Positions 10,786 through 21,261 of a stretch of 64,000 bases of DNA are shown in pieces (position 1 is the first letter of the stretch; each line of letters opens with the position of its first letter). The DNA is taken from contig JBAOKB010000173.1 in the NCBI GenBank assembly GCA_037044905.1, positions 594,031-658,030 on the forward strand, read 5' to 3'. Both the position numbers and the translations under genes were made by a program. Origin of the DNA: Hortaea werneckii. Its lineage: Eukaryota > Ascomycota > Dothideomycetes > Mycosphaerellales > Teratosphaeriaceae. The notes under the pieces were generated by a model that was not told the origin of the DNA, ran no database searches, and worked only from the letters and a program-made list of their open reading frames with translations.

Positions 10786-11658
10786 ATGGTGACCTGCACA
10801 CGCAAATACTACTCTTATTCGGACGCTGACGATTATCCGAGCCCCCGGCCTAGGAAACGCAGACGAGGCGAAAGCTTTGAAGGTCGGTGCTATCAAGGGG
10901 TGTCGACCATACCACAAAGTCTTGAGAAGGCTCAGCATGCTGTTCATCAAGAATGGCCCACTCGACACAGCCCGGCCCGCAAATCGGCACCATTGCGAAA
11001 GCATACGAAATCGCGTCTCCTAGTCGACAGGAGAGACAATAAAGCATCCTTCACGTCTAATGAGACAGAGCCCGCCTCGCGCATCGATGAACCTGTGCAT
11101 CTGCGCCGCGAGCGCACAAGCAGATGTGCGCTCCCATCCCCGGTCTCAGTCAGCCCGGAGGGCGGCACAGCTGCGAACATCGTACACAAGGAACAGTCAG
11201 AAAATCATGGTTCCCCGCAGCAAAGTGCAATCGAACGTATACATTCCCCCAAAAGCGAAAGGCTGCATACGAACTCTGAAGCGGCAGCAGGGAAATCAGA
11301 TATGGGCGAACATGGGGACAGACTAATGTTTGCAAATCGACAAGCAATGGAGCCCTACTCGCTCGAGGCAAGGGATAAGAGAGCTACGCTGGGCCCATCT
11401 ATTACACCGCCAACAGCACCTATTACGCCTCCGGAGCATATCCCATACGTTGCTTACGATCCCGATTTTGTGCCGAGCCTGTTCTCCGCTTACGAATGGT
11501 CTCTATATTCTGATCACATCCGGGCTCGTAAATATGGATCCGAAGTGGCAGAGGCATACAGAAGGGGCCTCACGCCAGAGGAATCCAGAAGGAGATGGGA
11601 AGATCAAGTCAAGCGAAGCAGAGCATACGTAGATGCGTCGAGTGATTCGGAGGGCTAA
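10786..11658 (+). CDS. hypothetical disordered basic protein
   Basis: A single 290-codon frame starts MVTCTRKYYSYSDADDYP and carries an early basic cluster RPRKRRRGE (residues about 23-30), a plausible nuclear localisation signal. Residues about 30-200 are Ser/Arg/Glu-rich and look disordered. The last 80 residues are more ordered: PITPPEHIPYVAYDPDFVPS, then SAYEWSLYSDHIRARKYGSE and SRRRWEDQVKRSR, a helical, charged tail. No known domain. It lies about 270 bases upstream of the kinase gene on the same strand, with its own intergenic gap. A nuclear role is inference from the basic cluster. Confidence 0.6.
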   Translation: MVTCTRKYYSYSDADDYPSPRPRKRRRGESFEGRCYQGVSTIPQSLEKAQHAVHQEWPTRHSPARKSAPLRKHTKSRLLVDRRDNKASFTSNETEPASRIDEPVHLRRERTSRCALPSPVSVSPEGGTAANIVHKEQSENHGSPQQSAIERIHSPKSERLHTNSEAAAGKSDMGEHGDRLMFANRQAMEPYSLEARDKRATLGPSITPPTAPITPPEHIPYVAYDPDFVPSLFSAYEWSLYSDHIRARKYGSEVAEAYRRGLTPEESRRRWEDQVKRSRAYVDASSDSEG

Positions 11659-11930
11659 CGCTCGCACCTTGTGCAGGAGGATAGAGTTAATTCACTAGGC
11701 GTACGGGTACTTGACTCCATGTGCTGCGCGTCTCTCAACGTACCAACCGTACGGCGCTTAATTGTTTTAGCCGATCCAATTAGTCCTGCGCTCCATGCTT
11801 CACCGCATCGCCCATGCTCCGACACCACACCACACCCAGGACCATAGTGATCATGCGATGAATAGTCTACTTATTGTGCTGGTCCCGCTATGATCGCCGT
11901 GGCCCCAGTCGACTTCCATTTCTTTTCGTC

Positions 11931-13616
11931 ATGCCACATGCTTTGGACTTTGCCCGCTTGGTCCCCGCAGATAAGCGTACTGCCAGGAGTGTGCAAGCAA
12001 TTTTAGATCAAATTCAAGACCAGACTTATGAACATGCTCATCACAAGAAATACGTTGAGGCGAACGTGGACGCTCTCGTCACTGCTCGAAGTCCTACTTT
12101 CACGTTCGGAAGCGACGAGCTGACAGATGGCATAACGACCGAAGCTGATTTGTCAGACGATGAAGAGGTTCTACCTGCTTGCATCGCATGTTATGTGCTC
12201 GGCCTTGAAAAGTTTAAGCTTCCGTTCCAGCCGACAGAGGGCTACTGGTTTGGGATGGGTGACATTGATAGATATCCGGACAATGCGGGCGTTGATATAC
12301 GACTCCCAGCTGCAAACTTTGATGATTACAGCTCGACCAGAGCGCAATGCAATGTCCCGCTGTATGCTCGCCATGGACGCTTCGCCTTTAATCCTTTGCA
12401 TGGAACTTTCTGGCTGCATGCTCGACATAAGGGCATCCGGGTGGACGATCGGCCCATTCCGCCGAAGGGGAAAATACTTCTCCGGTCCCGCATGCGTATA
12501 TCGATTGGACCTCATCGTTTCATCTACCAGGTCAAAGTCGAAGACGAAAACCTGTATCAAACGGCCTTGTGGCGCTTCATCAAAGACGAACACGGTCAAG
12601 AACACAGGAGCGAGGCGACGTCAGCAACGCCGTCGGCGAACGATATTCGCATCAATGATTGGATACTCCACCGCGTAATTGGCGCTTCAGAATTGTCGGT
12701 GATTCATGCTGCCTCGCATGGAAGGTCCGGACAGGTCGTTGCTGTTAAAAGGTTGCGTTTCGGCTCGTCGCAGAAGAGAGCGGAAAAGGAAGACCGGCTG
12801 TATGATGATATTGGCAAGGCAATCCAGCTCAGCAGATATAGGGCTTTCGTTATGCAGAAGCATTCGATCTTGTCAGCTCACCAGCCGCACGTTACGACAA
12901 GCGAGGCATTTCTCTTATTGACACCTCTCGCTCGCATGGGAGATTTTTCGCAGCTCGGGCACGTAGGACGATATCACGGTACTTCCAAAGCCGTGAAGGA
13001 AATCCTCTTCGTTCAGATTGCTATGGGACTCTCTGCTCTTCACGACAGTGGCTGGATACACAGAGACCTGAAACCCGCTAACCTGGGCATTGTCGAGCTC
13101 GGGCAGACACCAAAGGCTGTCATAATCGATCTGGGACAAGCTTGTCGCCAAAGGAAAGAAGGTCTGCAACCGAAGCCAAAGACAGTGGGCACAATCGGCT
13201 ATCTTGCGCCAGAACTTGAGAACAGCCACTTCGCTCCGACGTACGACGCTAAGATCGACGTGTGGTCTTTGGGTGCCGTGGCTTATTACCTCTTCGTCTT
13301 AGGCCGAATCCCATGGAACCTTACACGCAACATGTTTCTGCAACCACCGCCCCACGGAGACACGACACTAATCGTTTTCCGAGAAATTCGGAAGACTCTG
13401 CTAAGTGGACCTCCATCGTCCATAGAGAGCCTCATCGGTAACATGCTCGCAGAGTATCCACAAGAGCGACCTAGTATTTGGGAAGTTCTAGGCCATCCTG
13501 CACTACGAAACGTGTGCGCTCAGGCGGAAAGTTTGTTGGAGTACGGGAAAAGCGCAGGGCAAAAGAGAGGCTCGGAAGCACTGACTGACCATGCTTCTAA
13601 AGCTTCTAAAGGATAG
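11931..13616 (+). CDS. FHA-like domain protein kinase
   Basis: A single-exon frame of 561 codons from the ATG at 11931 (an upstream in-frame ATG at 11874 would add 19 residues; 11931 is followed by a more protein-like start, MPHALDF). Residues about 105-206 resemble an FHA fold: WFGMGD..., GTFWLHARHKGIRVDDRPIP, then LRSRMRISIGPHRFIY. Residues about 245-510 are a protein kinase: weak glycine loop (IGASELSVIHAA), VAVK lysine (about 273), catalytic loop HRDLKPANL (about 377), DLG instead of DFG (about 400), GTIGYLAPE (about 419) and DVWSLG. FHA-kinase layouts recall the Rad53/Cds1 checkpoint kinases, but overall similarity is too low to call orthology. The tail is Lys/Ser-rich. The catalytic residues look intact, so activity is plausible. 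Substrates are unknown. Confidence 0.85.
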   Translation: MPHALDFARLVPADKRTARSVQAILDQIQDQTYEHAHHKKYVEANVDALVTARSPTFTFGSDELTDGITTEADLSDDEEVLPACIACYVLGLEKFKLPFQPTEGYWFGMGDIDRYPDNAGVDIRLPAANFDDYSSTRAQCNVPLYARHGRFAFNPLHGTFWLHARHKGIRVDDRPIPPKGKILLRSRMRISIGPHRFIYQVKVEDENLYQTALWRFIKDEHGQEHRSEATSATPSANDIRINDWILHRVIGASELSVIHAASHGRSGQVVAVKRLRFGSSQKRAEKEDRLYDDIGKAIQLSRYRAFVMQKHSILSAHQPHVTTSEAFLLLTPLARMGDFSQLGHVGRYHGTSKAVKEILFVQIAMGLSALHDSGWIHRDLKPANLGIVELGQTPKAVIIDLGQACRQRKEGLQPKPKTVGTIGYLAPELENSHFAPTYDAKIDVWSLGAVAYYLFVLGRIPWNLTRNMFLQPPPHGDTTLIVFREIRKTLLSGPPSSIESLIGNMLAEYPQERPSIWEVLGHPALRNVCAQAESLLEYGKSAGQKRGSEALTDHASKASKG

Positions 13617-14524
13617 TGTCAGCTACTGATCACATTAGCGTTGTCCGACCAAGTTTCAAAGCATTGTTGTCACGAGGCCAAAGAGCCTCATGAGTAGTGG
13701 ATGTAGTACGATGTATAACTACCTATACCCGAGCACTTATTTTTAAATAAATCATTACCGCATCAGGACGCTGTTGGCATTCGCGTGGCGCGCTCGGCGG
13801 CACTACATCCTTATGGTCGCCACCCAATATGCAGTAAACATGTTGAAGTCCAACCTTGAGCTTTTCAGCAAATGAACCCACCTAGGTACCGTCATTGATG
13901 TCGACCTCATCCAAAACGTGCGATGGCAACAGGCACAGCGGCGCTCAATACACGATTTGCCTTTGGATGTGAAGCTCATCGATTAGCTCAAGAACCCTGG
14001 CCCGTGCCAGGGCCGCATGAGCTGAATGTCTACAAAGTACTTAAACTCAGCCTACCAACTCAACCATGTTTTCCAGTTGAAGGTCCATCTTTATCCAACT
14101 CGTAGTTGGGGCCTGCTAAAATACCAGTGCGGGAGTGTCCATATCCCATCCCTCCTGCTTTGCCAGTGCTCAAAAGAGAAAGTCGTCTCTCCCGATATCG
14201 CATACCTCGTTGTCAGTCTGTTGAACCCTTGCTAATACAGGACCCTTCAATACACAGGTATCCATTGCAGCGCAAATCAAACTCCAGCGAACCGCCAGAG
14301 AATGGGAGCGTGCCGCCGGAGGACGAGAGCGTAAAGCAAAGCGCCCAGCAGCGTCCATATTGGCACCTACGTGACCCAGTTTGTGCTGTAATATACTGCT
14401 CCGCGAAAACGGTGTATGATATCAAGAAACTTGACCACGGCCGGACTCGAGGAGTACTGATTGATCCAGCTCTGAAGGATGTGGGCTGGAAAGGATCCTG
14501 CGTGTTCGGTTGAGATCTCGGTAC
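13617..14524. other. intergenic; conflicting short frames
   Basis: The first 500 bases hold no supported gene. Between 14106 and 14513 both strands are open: a + frame of 135 codons, and a minus frame ending near 14213 with a Cys-rich segment (RCQYGRCWALC ... RCNGYLCIEGSC). Neither has a clear start or intron structure. The minus frame lies just downstream of the secreted-protein gene on the same strand and could be a remnant of a similar small Cys-rich protein. Confidence 0.35.
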
Positions 14525-15170
14525 TTATGACGTAGGCCTTATATTTTTTGTTTTTTTGGACTCCGACTTAATCTCAACCAGGTCGGCCGGAATCATGGCG
14601 GAAAGCTGAGCGGCGGCCTCCGCAGGAGTCAAGCCGTCAATTCCATCGCTGCCGGTTGCATCACAGCGAAAGAGAATTGTGTATGTGAAGCTATTATCAA
14701 CTTCTGTGTCAAAGGAAATTAGCTCAAGAAAATCTCTTTGTTGGTCACACTGAATGACTCTTTACCTTAGGCAGGAACACAGCGATTTCCAGCGGGGGTT
14801 GCGCAGGTCGTATCGGCGCGGTGGGAGACAAGAGCTACCTTGCCATTTGGGCAAAACGCACCAAGGAGCCGAAGGCCAGTCAAGCCCAAGAACTTGCTGT
14901 GGTTGGAAATCAGGGCGACAGCGTCGTCGAGAGCGTGTGCGTGAATATTTTCGAACCTTTCGAATTCTTTGACACTGTAGGTGATCGTTTCTTTCCGGCG
15001 AATTGCTGCGCGTAATAAGACGTTAGCTAAAGAATTCTGGATCCCACACTGAAGCTCGACGATTTCTTACCCGATGCAGGCACATTGATCGAGTAGAGGA
15101 TTTCAGGCACGAAAAAAAAAAAAAAAACAAAACAAGCGAGGAGAGCCCACAGTGCTGCCTTGCGATACAT
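14525..15170 (-). CDS. small secreted protein, three exons
   Basis: Three minus exons, 15071-15170, 14839-15005 and 14525-14749, join in frame to 163 residues. Intron 1 (65 nt) runs GTAAGA...GCTAAC...CGCAG and intron 2 (89 nt) GTAGCT...TTCAG. The product begins MYRKAALWALLACFVFFFFF, an ideal signal peptide core whose Phe run is coded by a 16-nt T homopolymer (A on the + strand, 15112-15127). The mature part has segments such as RRKETITYSVKEFERFEN, GLTGLRLLGAFCPNGK and a third exon with SFDTEVDNSFTYTILFRCDA, with only about three cysteines and a Lys-rich end (KSESKKTKN). I do not recognise the family. Secretion is inferred from the signal peptide; an effector-like role is only a possibility. 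The homopolymer makes the reading frame vulnerable to slippage. Confidence 0.7.
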
Positions 15171-15411
15171 GACACCTGTTCTGTAAAGACTTTTCGGGAA
15201 AATGGCTGACCGAGTGGACGAGGGGACGAGGCGAAGAGAGAATGACGGTCGTTTCATAATCCGAAGGCAGTAAGCCGTTGCGACGCTTGACCGACGATGG
15301 AATGACGCTCTCGTTGTGATGCTCAGTCAATCAGCGACTGATGGTGGGTTGATGAAATTCAGGTGTTGCGAAAAAGTTTTCAGGTATGCAAAGCTGCGCT
15401 ATTGTCGGCTT

Positions 15412-15447
15412 GGTTTGACATGTGACAGCGGTTTGACATGTGACAGC
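15412..15447. repeat. perfect 18-bp tandem duplication
   Basis: GGTTTGACATGTGACAGC occurs twice without a gap (15412-15429 and 15430-15447). Each unit holds the palindrome ACATGT. It lies about 240 bases upstream of the ATG of the secreted-protein gene (15170, minus), so it could be a doubled regulatory site. That role is inference. Confidence 0.7.
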
Positions 15448-16234
15448 GACGGGAGTCGGCAGCTGCTAACGGTAACAGTCACGCCACCAACACGAAGACT
15501 CCACACTGTTGTGCGGTATTCATCAATTACGCGGGTAGTGGAATCTCGCTTGGCAAAGAGGAATTCACCTTTCAATGGCCCAGCAGTCATTGCTACAACT
15601 CCTCGCAGTCAAAGACTTGTGCAAGGGCCGCTGTTTGGAGCGACAGCAGTCAATGCGTTATTGTGCGTAGGCGATTCTGGTTGCTAATGGCCATGCTCAC
15701 GGAGTCCAGTCTATTGCAAGGCTCCACTAGGCCTTGGTAATTGAGGTCGACAGCAAGTAAGAAGACATGTGCGCACGCCGTCAGTGTCTTAGGTATTAGG
15801 CTCGAGTGGGCTAGACAGAGACGGTTCTGCCCCGGCGTCCGCTACACCTGTCATTCCACAGTCAGCCCGTAAGCCAGGTGCCACTGAAGAGTTGCGTCTT
15901 AGGTGTGCCCAGTACACCGGGGATGTCTGGAGACGTGGCTGCCACAGGTAATGAAAAAGAGGAGTTTACAGAGTGCGATAATCTTGCAACAGGTGGCATG
16001 AAAAGGCATATTCGGTGTGTGCTTGACTCAGAAAAGACAAGTGATGTTTAAGAGCGTTCACCCCTTCGTTTGCTGGTGCTTGCTGATTGGGCTCTGCCAG
16101 CGACTTCGACTGCGGCGAAGCTGGCGCTCAAGGCTTGAGAGGCCTCGATCGATGTTACGATGGGACTCCACGTACCTGGCTGCTTCCGGGGCGCTGCCGT
16201 TTTGTGCAGAACTGCCCACCATACACTACGCAAC

Positions 16235-16549
16235 TTAATCATTGAGGCCTGGGGAGAGAGGCGTCTGGTCTGCTGGAAGACCGCTGTCACTGCTGGCCGG
16301 AATGCATCCGCTGCTTTCGTCGTCGGATAGTACAACACCGCCATAATCGTTACCGTTCAGGCAATGCATCTCAGTACAAACGGACAGCATGAGCGATTCA
16401 AGGGATCCTTGCAGGCTGTATCGGCTGACACGGATGTCGAGCTTGTTGGGCCGGGAAATGAAGGTGATGAGTCTGCAGATGAGGCTGAGAACTATAAGGA
16501 GGAGGATGGTGAGGACGAGAGGATGATAAGGAGCAGATTCATCTTTCAA
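16235..16549 (-). CDS. small single-pass membrane protein (putative)
   Basis: An ATG-started minus frame of 104 codons begins MKDESAPYHP and is followed at once by a strong hydrophobic helix (LVLTILLLIVLSLICRLITF, residues about 11-30) and a basic patch (RPNKLDIRVSR), the layout of a type III or tail-in membrane protein. The C-terminal half is Ser/Asp/Pro-rich. No family recognised. The opposite frame (16364-16552) is acidic and is probably only its antisense shadow. No neighbour gives context. Confidence 0.4.
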   Translation of the reverse strand: MKDESAPYHPLVLTILLLIVLSLICRLITFISRPNKLDIRVSRYSLQGSLESLMLSVCTEMHCLNGNDYGGVVLSDDESSGCIPASSDSGLPADQTPLSPGLND

Positions 16550-18147
16550 TGATTATGTTTGTGAAGACCTCGCTCATGAGCCCTTCGCGCAGGATTGAGG
16601 GGTCCGAGCGTGGACCCTTCTTGGCAACATCCCCAAGCTCTAACGAAGGAACCAGAGGAACGAAGGAAGCAGGGACATCCAGACAGGACGGAGGTACTTG
16701 CGCAGCCGAAGCAACCTCTTGTCACCACCAAGCAACGGATTGACTCGTGATACTCGCCTTCATTTTGCAGCCCAAGGCGGGAACAATGACCGTATATCCA
16801 CCTTCAGAAACCCTTAGGCCTAATCATCAGACGCTCACGAAGCGAGGGACGAGACAAGAAACCACTACACCAACAAACTCTTGCAACCTTTTAGGCTCGA
16901 ATACGACACTCTGAACCCCTCTTCTCTTCTACGGATAACATACGAGGCCCTCCCAAAGAGCGTATCTGGCCCCAATGGCATCACACCTCCCGGGCCTCAC
17001 CAATGTAGAACTCCTGCGTCCTCCGGGGACCCTGAATCAACAATTTGGCGGGCAACCGGCTCTATCATACGTGCCCTCGTCATTTGCATAACTCGTCTCA
17101 AGCGCCGTCGTCTCCGTCGAAGGCAATCAAGAATTCACAACAAAAGCAGAATGTTCTCACCGTAGTATACTTGCACACGTCCTCGATATTCTTATCCAGG
17201 CTCCGGCGAAGAATTCGAAGCCCAATCTCGTCTCCCTGAACTTAGCAGGCAACAAGCCCGAGATTGCCCGCGGCAGCTTCTAGGAGTCTTCGATCCTAAA
17301 TAAAAACAGCCTCCTTCTCGGGCGAAACAAACGTCCGGTGTCACGGTGGGGAGTACCTTTTCTTCCCTACCCTCCTACTCTATCTTGAGAGACAGACACC
17401 AGGTTGCACGACCTGATTACACCCAGCCAAAGGTCCGATCTCTGATACAATTCTTTGGTTGCGCTCGAACAACCTCCGAACGTTCTACATCTGGCCTGGA
17501 ATTACAACGGACGACATACAGAAGGGTATCTCAAGCCGAAAAACACGACGCCCTCATCGGAAAGGCGACATCCGACGTACTGGATCCAGACCTTCGACTG
17601 AGACGCGACGCCAAGGATCTGGACCGTCTCCGCTCCCGACGTCCACGCCATCATTTACACACTCGTGAAGATGTCATGTCTTCCCGATCCCCGGTACCCA
17701 CAAAATCATCATCGACTTCAACTACTCGATGGCATTGAGACAAGGGTTTTGTTTTCTGGTCACCGCCACTGTATTCCTACGCTCTTGGTAGCGAACGAAG
17801 AGGGTTGGGCACGTTAAGGAAGGTGCCAAGATGAACGGGATACAAGTATTGCTTGTTGGTTTATACCTCTAGTAGGTATAGAATGCATCTTTCTAAGACG
17901 TCACGATGATCCAACGATTTTTGGATATTAAACGCTGGTCGTTTCCATATTTTTTCTGTGAAAAGCTCGTAATAAACGCAGGCTCCTGGCTGAGCGTTAT
18001 CGGGCCTTTGACGCAGAGTGCGGCCTTCATGCCTTCGGATGTGTCATGAAGCTTCGCGCAAGTCGGTGTTCACCAAAGGATCTTGCCAGCCTTGAAGCAT
18101 TGGCAAAGGCTGCCACAGGCGCCCTCAAACCCAACCCACTGTACCCT
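16550..18147. other. stretch without a supported gene
   Basis: Short basic, Ser/Arg-rich frames occur on both strands (for example 16881-17165 and 17346-17738 on +), with many stops in every frame over longer distances and no motif. It may be decayed coding DNA. From about 17870 the sequence becomes AT-richer. Confidence 0.4.
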
Positions 18148-18501
18148 TCACCCTTCAGCTGCCCGGCTCACAGTGCGCTTTACTTGTTGTCCCCACCCTC
18201 TTGTTTCCCACCAACTCCAGCGCCAGCGCCACCAGCGCCGGAGGAGCCAGCAATCCCGGCACTCGTTCAAGCTCTTCGCCTCGTTCTCATAGACTTTCTC
18301 AAACTCCGCGTTCCCCATGCCCTTCTCGGCCGCCAGCTTCCTCAGTTTTTCCCTGCGCTTGATCTGCAACTTCATGTGCTCCACCGTGGCAGACAGCAGC
18401 ATGGCCTCCCTGCTCCCCTGACCTCTCATACCCGGCACACTCTGCGACAACCGATCGAAGCTCTTGCGGATCGCCTCCCGACGTTTCCGCTCCGAGCTTA
18501 G
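18148..18501 (-). pseudogene. bHLH transcription factor fragment
   Basis: Read on the minus strand from 18501, the frame opens with SSERKRREAIRKSFDRLSQS, then VPGMRGQGSREAMLLSATVE and HMKLQIKRREKLRKLAAEKG. This is a basic region (ERKRR), helix 1, loop and helix 2 of the fungal bHLH type, where VPG and a short Gly/Arg loop are usual. bHLH proteins dimerise and bind E-box DNA. The domain lacks the first few basic residues: upstream of 18501 the sequence turns abruptly AT-rich with stops and runs into an LTR-like element at 18613. After ...YENEAKSLNE the frame turns Trp/Arg-rich, while the +1 frame reads a Gly/Ala-rich tail and stop, hinting at a small indel. No usable start codon lies before the domain. 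I read it as a gene cut off by rearrangement or insertion. Confidence 0.65.
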
Positions 18502-18612
18502 TACGTATACAAATAGTTACGTCTATTATTAACGTTTGTACGCTACGCTACTATATCTATACGCGCTATCTATATACCTAGTTACCTAAGAAGAGAAGTA
18601 GAACTAGAAGAG
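18502..18612. other. AT-rich junction
   Basis: About 110 bases rich in TA steps (CTATATCTATACGCGC and similar) lie between the truncated bHLH domain and the LTR-like element. The abrupt change in base composition at 18500 marks the break point of the bHLH gene. Nothing coding is seen. Confidence 0.4.
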
Positions 18613-18979
18613 TGTTACGGACACGATCACGAGACGGTCAGACCCGAAGCGATTGGCCAGTAAGAACCAAAGCGAGATGGGGTCACGTGACCAATATGCA
18701 GGTGAGCGCTGCCTTGGCAGGCGACCGACTGCATATATGCAAGTGAGCGACTGGTCGACCAGCAATCAAGCGACCAGGTGCATGAAGACACGAATCTCTT
18801 ATGTATATAGCTAGGCACGCTTCTCATTAGGAGTTCGTGTGTTCAACTCATGTTGCAATCCGACTGTTAGTAGAGACCTCACAGCTTTGTCACAATCAGT
18901 TATCCCACAACCCAGTTGTCTTGACACATCTGTTCCAAAGAGCTCTAAACCCGTGACACTACTTCGTAGGGTCGTAACA
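18613..18979. mobile_element. putative solo LTR
   Basis: The segment starts TGTTACG and ends CGTAACA, a perfect 7-bp inverted end with the TG...CA rule of retrotransposon LTRs. It is non-coding and holds internal near-repeats (GACC...TATGCAGGTGAGCG and TATGCAAGTGAGCG) and a TATATAG-like box near 18807. An alternative end is CCGTGACA near 18957. I see no 5-bp target duplication and no primer-binding site or pol sequence next to it, so the solo LTR call is tentative. Confidence 0.4.
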
Positions 18980-19069
18980 CTATACTCTAGCCAAATACCA
19001 CTGCTAGCATTCTTGCGTATTCATAAATCATGTCCACATATCCCAACCTCGTCTGCCTGATGCTGAAGC

Positions 19070-20303
19070 TTACTCCACGTTGCGCAGTCTTTCGACTTCG
19101 TTGCTTACGATCTCCAGCTGCTCCTCTTCTGCAACTTACTCCAATCTTGACCCCATGTGCTCTTGATCATCCGCGACAAGTTCAAAGCAGTGCTGTGCAT
19201 CCGCTACCTTAAGCTCGTTTCTTAGTCTTTTCCCCAGGGTGGTGACAAGGGTATTGAGAACTCCGAACTGCAGATGGCCCGCTATCCCATCAAGCATTCT
19301 GGATGACGCTATGTCATAGTAGGCCAACGCCACGGCCAAACGATCAATTTCGTCGCTGTAATCATCTGGACCGAGCTGCGAGCGCAAGACCTCGTCTTTG
19401 AACCTGGCCCTGTCACGTGGGAGGCCTTTCATGTCCTTGGCATGTAAAGTGTCGTAAAACTCAGAAACCCGCTTGATATGGCGCAGGCGCTTAAGACGAG
19501 CCCTCACTTCTCCAGCTATCGAGGACATCGACTGGGTCTGGTAGGTAATTGGCTTGTGCATTTCACAGTCGACAAGCAGCAATACGCGCTGCCTCTCTTT
19601 TGCATGCAGTTCTTCGATGAAGGTTGCGACAACGAAGCTGACTTCTCTGAAAAGCCGAGTCGAGGCGCGAGACGAAAGTGTCTTGGAGACAATACTTTGC
19701 AACTCTTCGGTCAAAAAGCAAAGGTGCGCGTCCAAGAAATTTTCCACAAGTTGGCGCCATGTGCTAACAAGATGCTTGGCGAGTTTTTGGCTATCCTGAA
19801 GCGGCGACGCCACGCTCGGCTCACCAGCAAGTATAGCTCTCACATCATCTAGGGTGAGCGGGACACGGCATGGTTGATTGGACGTCGTATGAGTCTCGGG
19901 GTGGTCATGGCGCCTGGATGGTGTTTGCAAGGTGATCCTTCTCGGCACTGGTAATGGTGAACCGTCGTCAGCCTTGCGTTTCTTCGATGGTGTTTCGCAT
20001 AATGCGCGCCGGAGTGGGTTACTGATGTCAACATCTTCATCATCTTCCGTATCCAATTCATTTGCCTCTGCGATGCACTTTGGAGTACCAAGGTCTATCT
20101 GGCGCTTGCTTTGCTCTAGCTGAGCCTTGAAACCAAAAAAAAAGCCCTCTGTACTTTTTGCCGAAGGTACAATCTCCTTGATTGCCCTCTAGAAGATCAA
20201 GGATGGCGGTTTCTACACCGTGCACCTCGGAAAGTACAGTACAGCAGTGCGACTGTGGACGCTCCGGGATCTGCTCGATGGGACTGTCGCTGCAATCATG
20301 CAT
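19070..20303 (-). pseudogene. dynamin-like protein lacking the GTPase domain
   Basis: Dynamins are large GTPases that remodel membranes; the stalk and GTPase effector domain (GED) lie after the GTPase domain. Here only stalk and GED are present. The main frame (20056-19139) reads LTLDDVRAILAGEP, then HLVSTWRQLVENFLDAH, KPITYQTQ, and the GED-like LAVALAYYDIASSRMLDGIA ... HCFELVADDQEH. A TAA at 19136-19138 interrupts a frame that stays open for 21 more codons (EEEQLEIVSNEVERLRNVE) to a stop at 19070; CAA to TAA would explain it. Upstream the frame continues in register (LEQSKRQIDLGTPKCIAEAN) to a nine-T run (+ strand A9 near 20135), where it shifts into a frame starting MHDCSDS at 20303. None of the G1-G4 GTPase motifs is found further upstream to 21 kb. 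It is a damaged gene remnant. Confidence 0.6.
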
Positions 20304-21261
20304 GGTGGTGTTTGCCCTGTTCGAAAGAGCTTTCGCTGGATTCTTTGTCTCAGAGACGCTGTGGTGATTGAATGTTGTGGCCTTCGAGCTGGTATTAGTT
20401 CGGCCGGAAGGACCGTGTGAGATGGTTGTGACTTATTGCATGAAAGCTAGTGTGACACAGCTTGAACCAGAATATCGCATGCAAAGACAGGCTCACAGAA
20501 AGGTATTGGTGCGTGAGGATGCTAAGGTGGTCTTGAGAGGAAGGCCCGTTGGAAGATTTTGTGGCTTTTTAAAAGACCGCAGCGAGTCTTATTGCGAGGG
20601 AAAAGAATGGTAACCCGCCGGGAGAGGAGCCAGAAAGCTGCAGCTTCATCAGATTCGGTCTTTCGCTTACCGCTACAAGTAGAGACTGAAATGTGAGCTA
20701 TCACCAGTCTGTATTCATATGGTGACACAAGCGTCAAAGGGAGATGCACAGTTCGTTTATGGCGCGGATTGCCAAGAGGGCAAAGGCCTATATGCAGATA
20801 TCCTTACCACGACGGGCTGACGTCCCCCATCCGCCTTGACAGCCAACTTACCGTGAGCGTATTTTCGAGTACCGTGAGCAGAGCGTGGAAAGGCGGGCCA
20901 AAACCTTGACTCTTGGCTTTGTGACAGATCTCATACATTTGGTTCCGTCACACAAAGCGCCATCCTCACCTTTTTCCCGTTTCTTGTATCGCCTCTTGAA
21001 CGCCTTAAGTCTTCTAGCGAGCCTGTAGAAGCCTTGTGAAGGTACAAACTCTTTGCTGTCATCGCGTCGTGCAAGCCTGACTGGACGACTGAAAATATGT
21101 ACGTGCTGTTGTAGCTTCCATTTCCGCTCAGGGCGTCGCGGGTCTTTCAAGTGATGCATGCCAGGGTTGCCAGGTAGAAACCCTGCTCGCCCCGGTGGCG
21201 CCTGCCACGCGGATTGGCTGAGTCGCGTGGAGAAATTGTAGGAGGTACAGTAGTATTGGAA
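20304..21261. other. stretch without a supported gene
   Basis: Short frames only, such as a Lys/Arg-rich minus frame at 20848-21159. No GTPase motif of the missing dynamin head and no other domain could be found here. Confidence 0.4.

Noticed and set aside
12171..12605. Minus frame of 144 codons
   Set aside because: Exact antisense of the FHA-like part of the kinase gene.
14754..15015. Plus frames at 14754-14972 and 14821-15015
   Set aside because: They are the antisense of exon 2 of the secreted-protein gene, whose minus exons join in phase with proper introns.
16881..17738. Basic + frames that could be exons
   Set aside because: Arg/Ser-rich text with no motif and no consistent splice phases.
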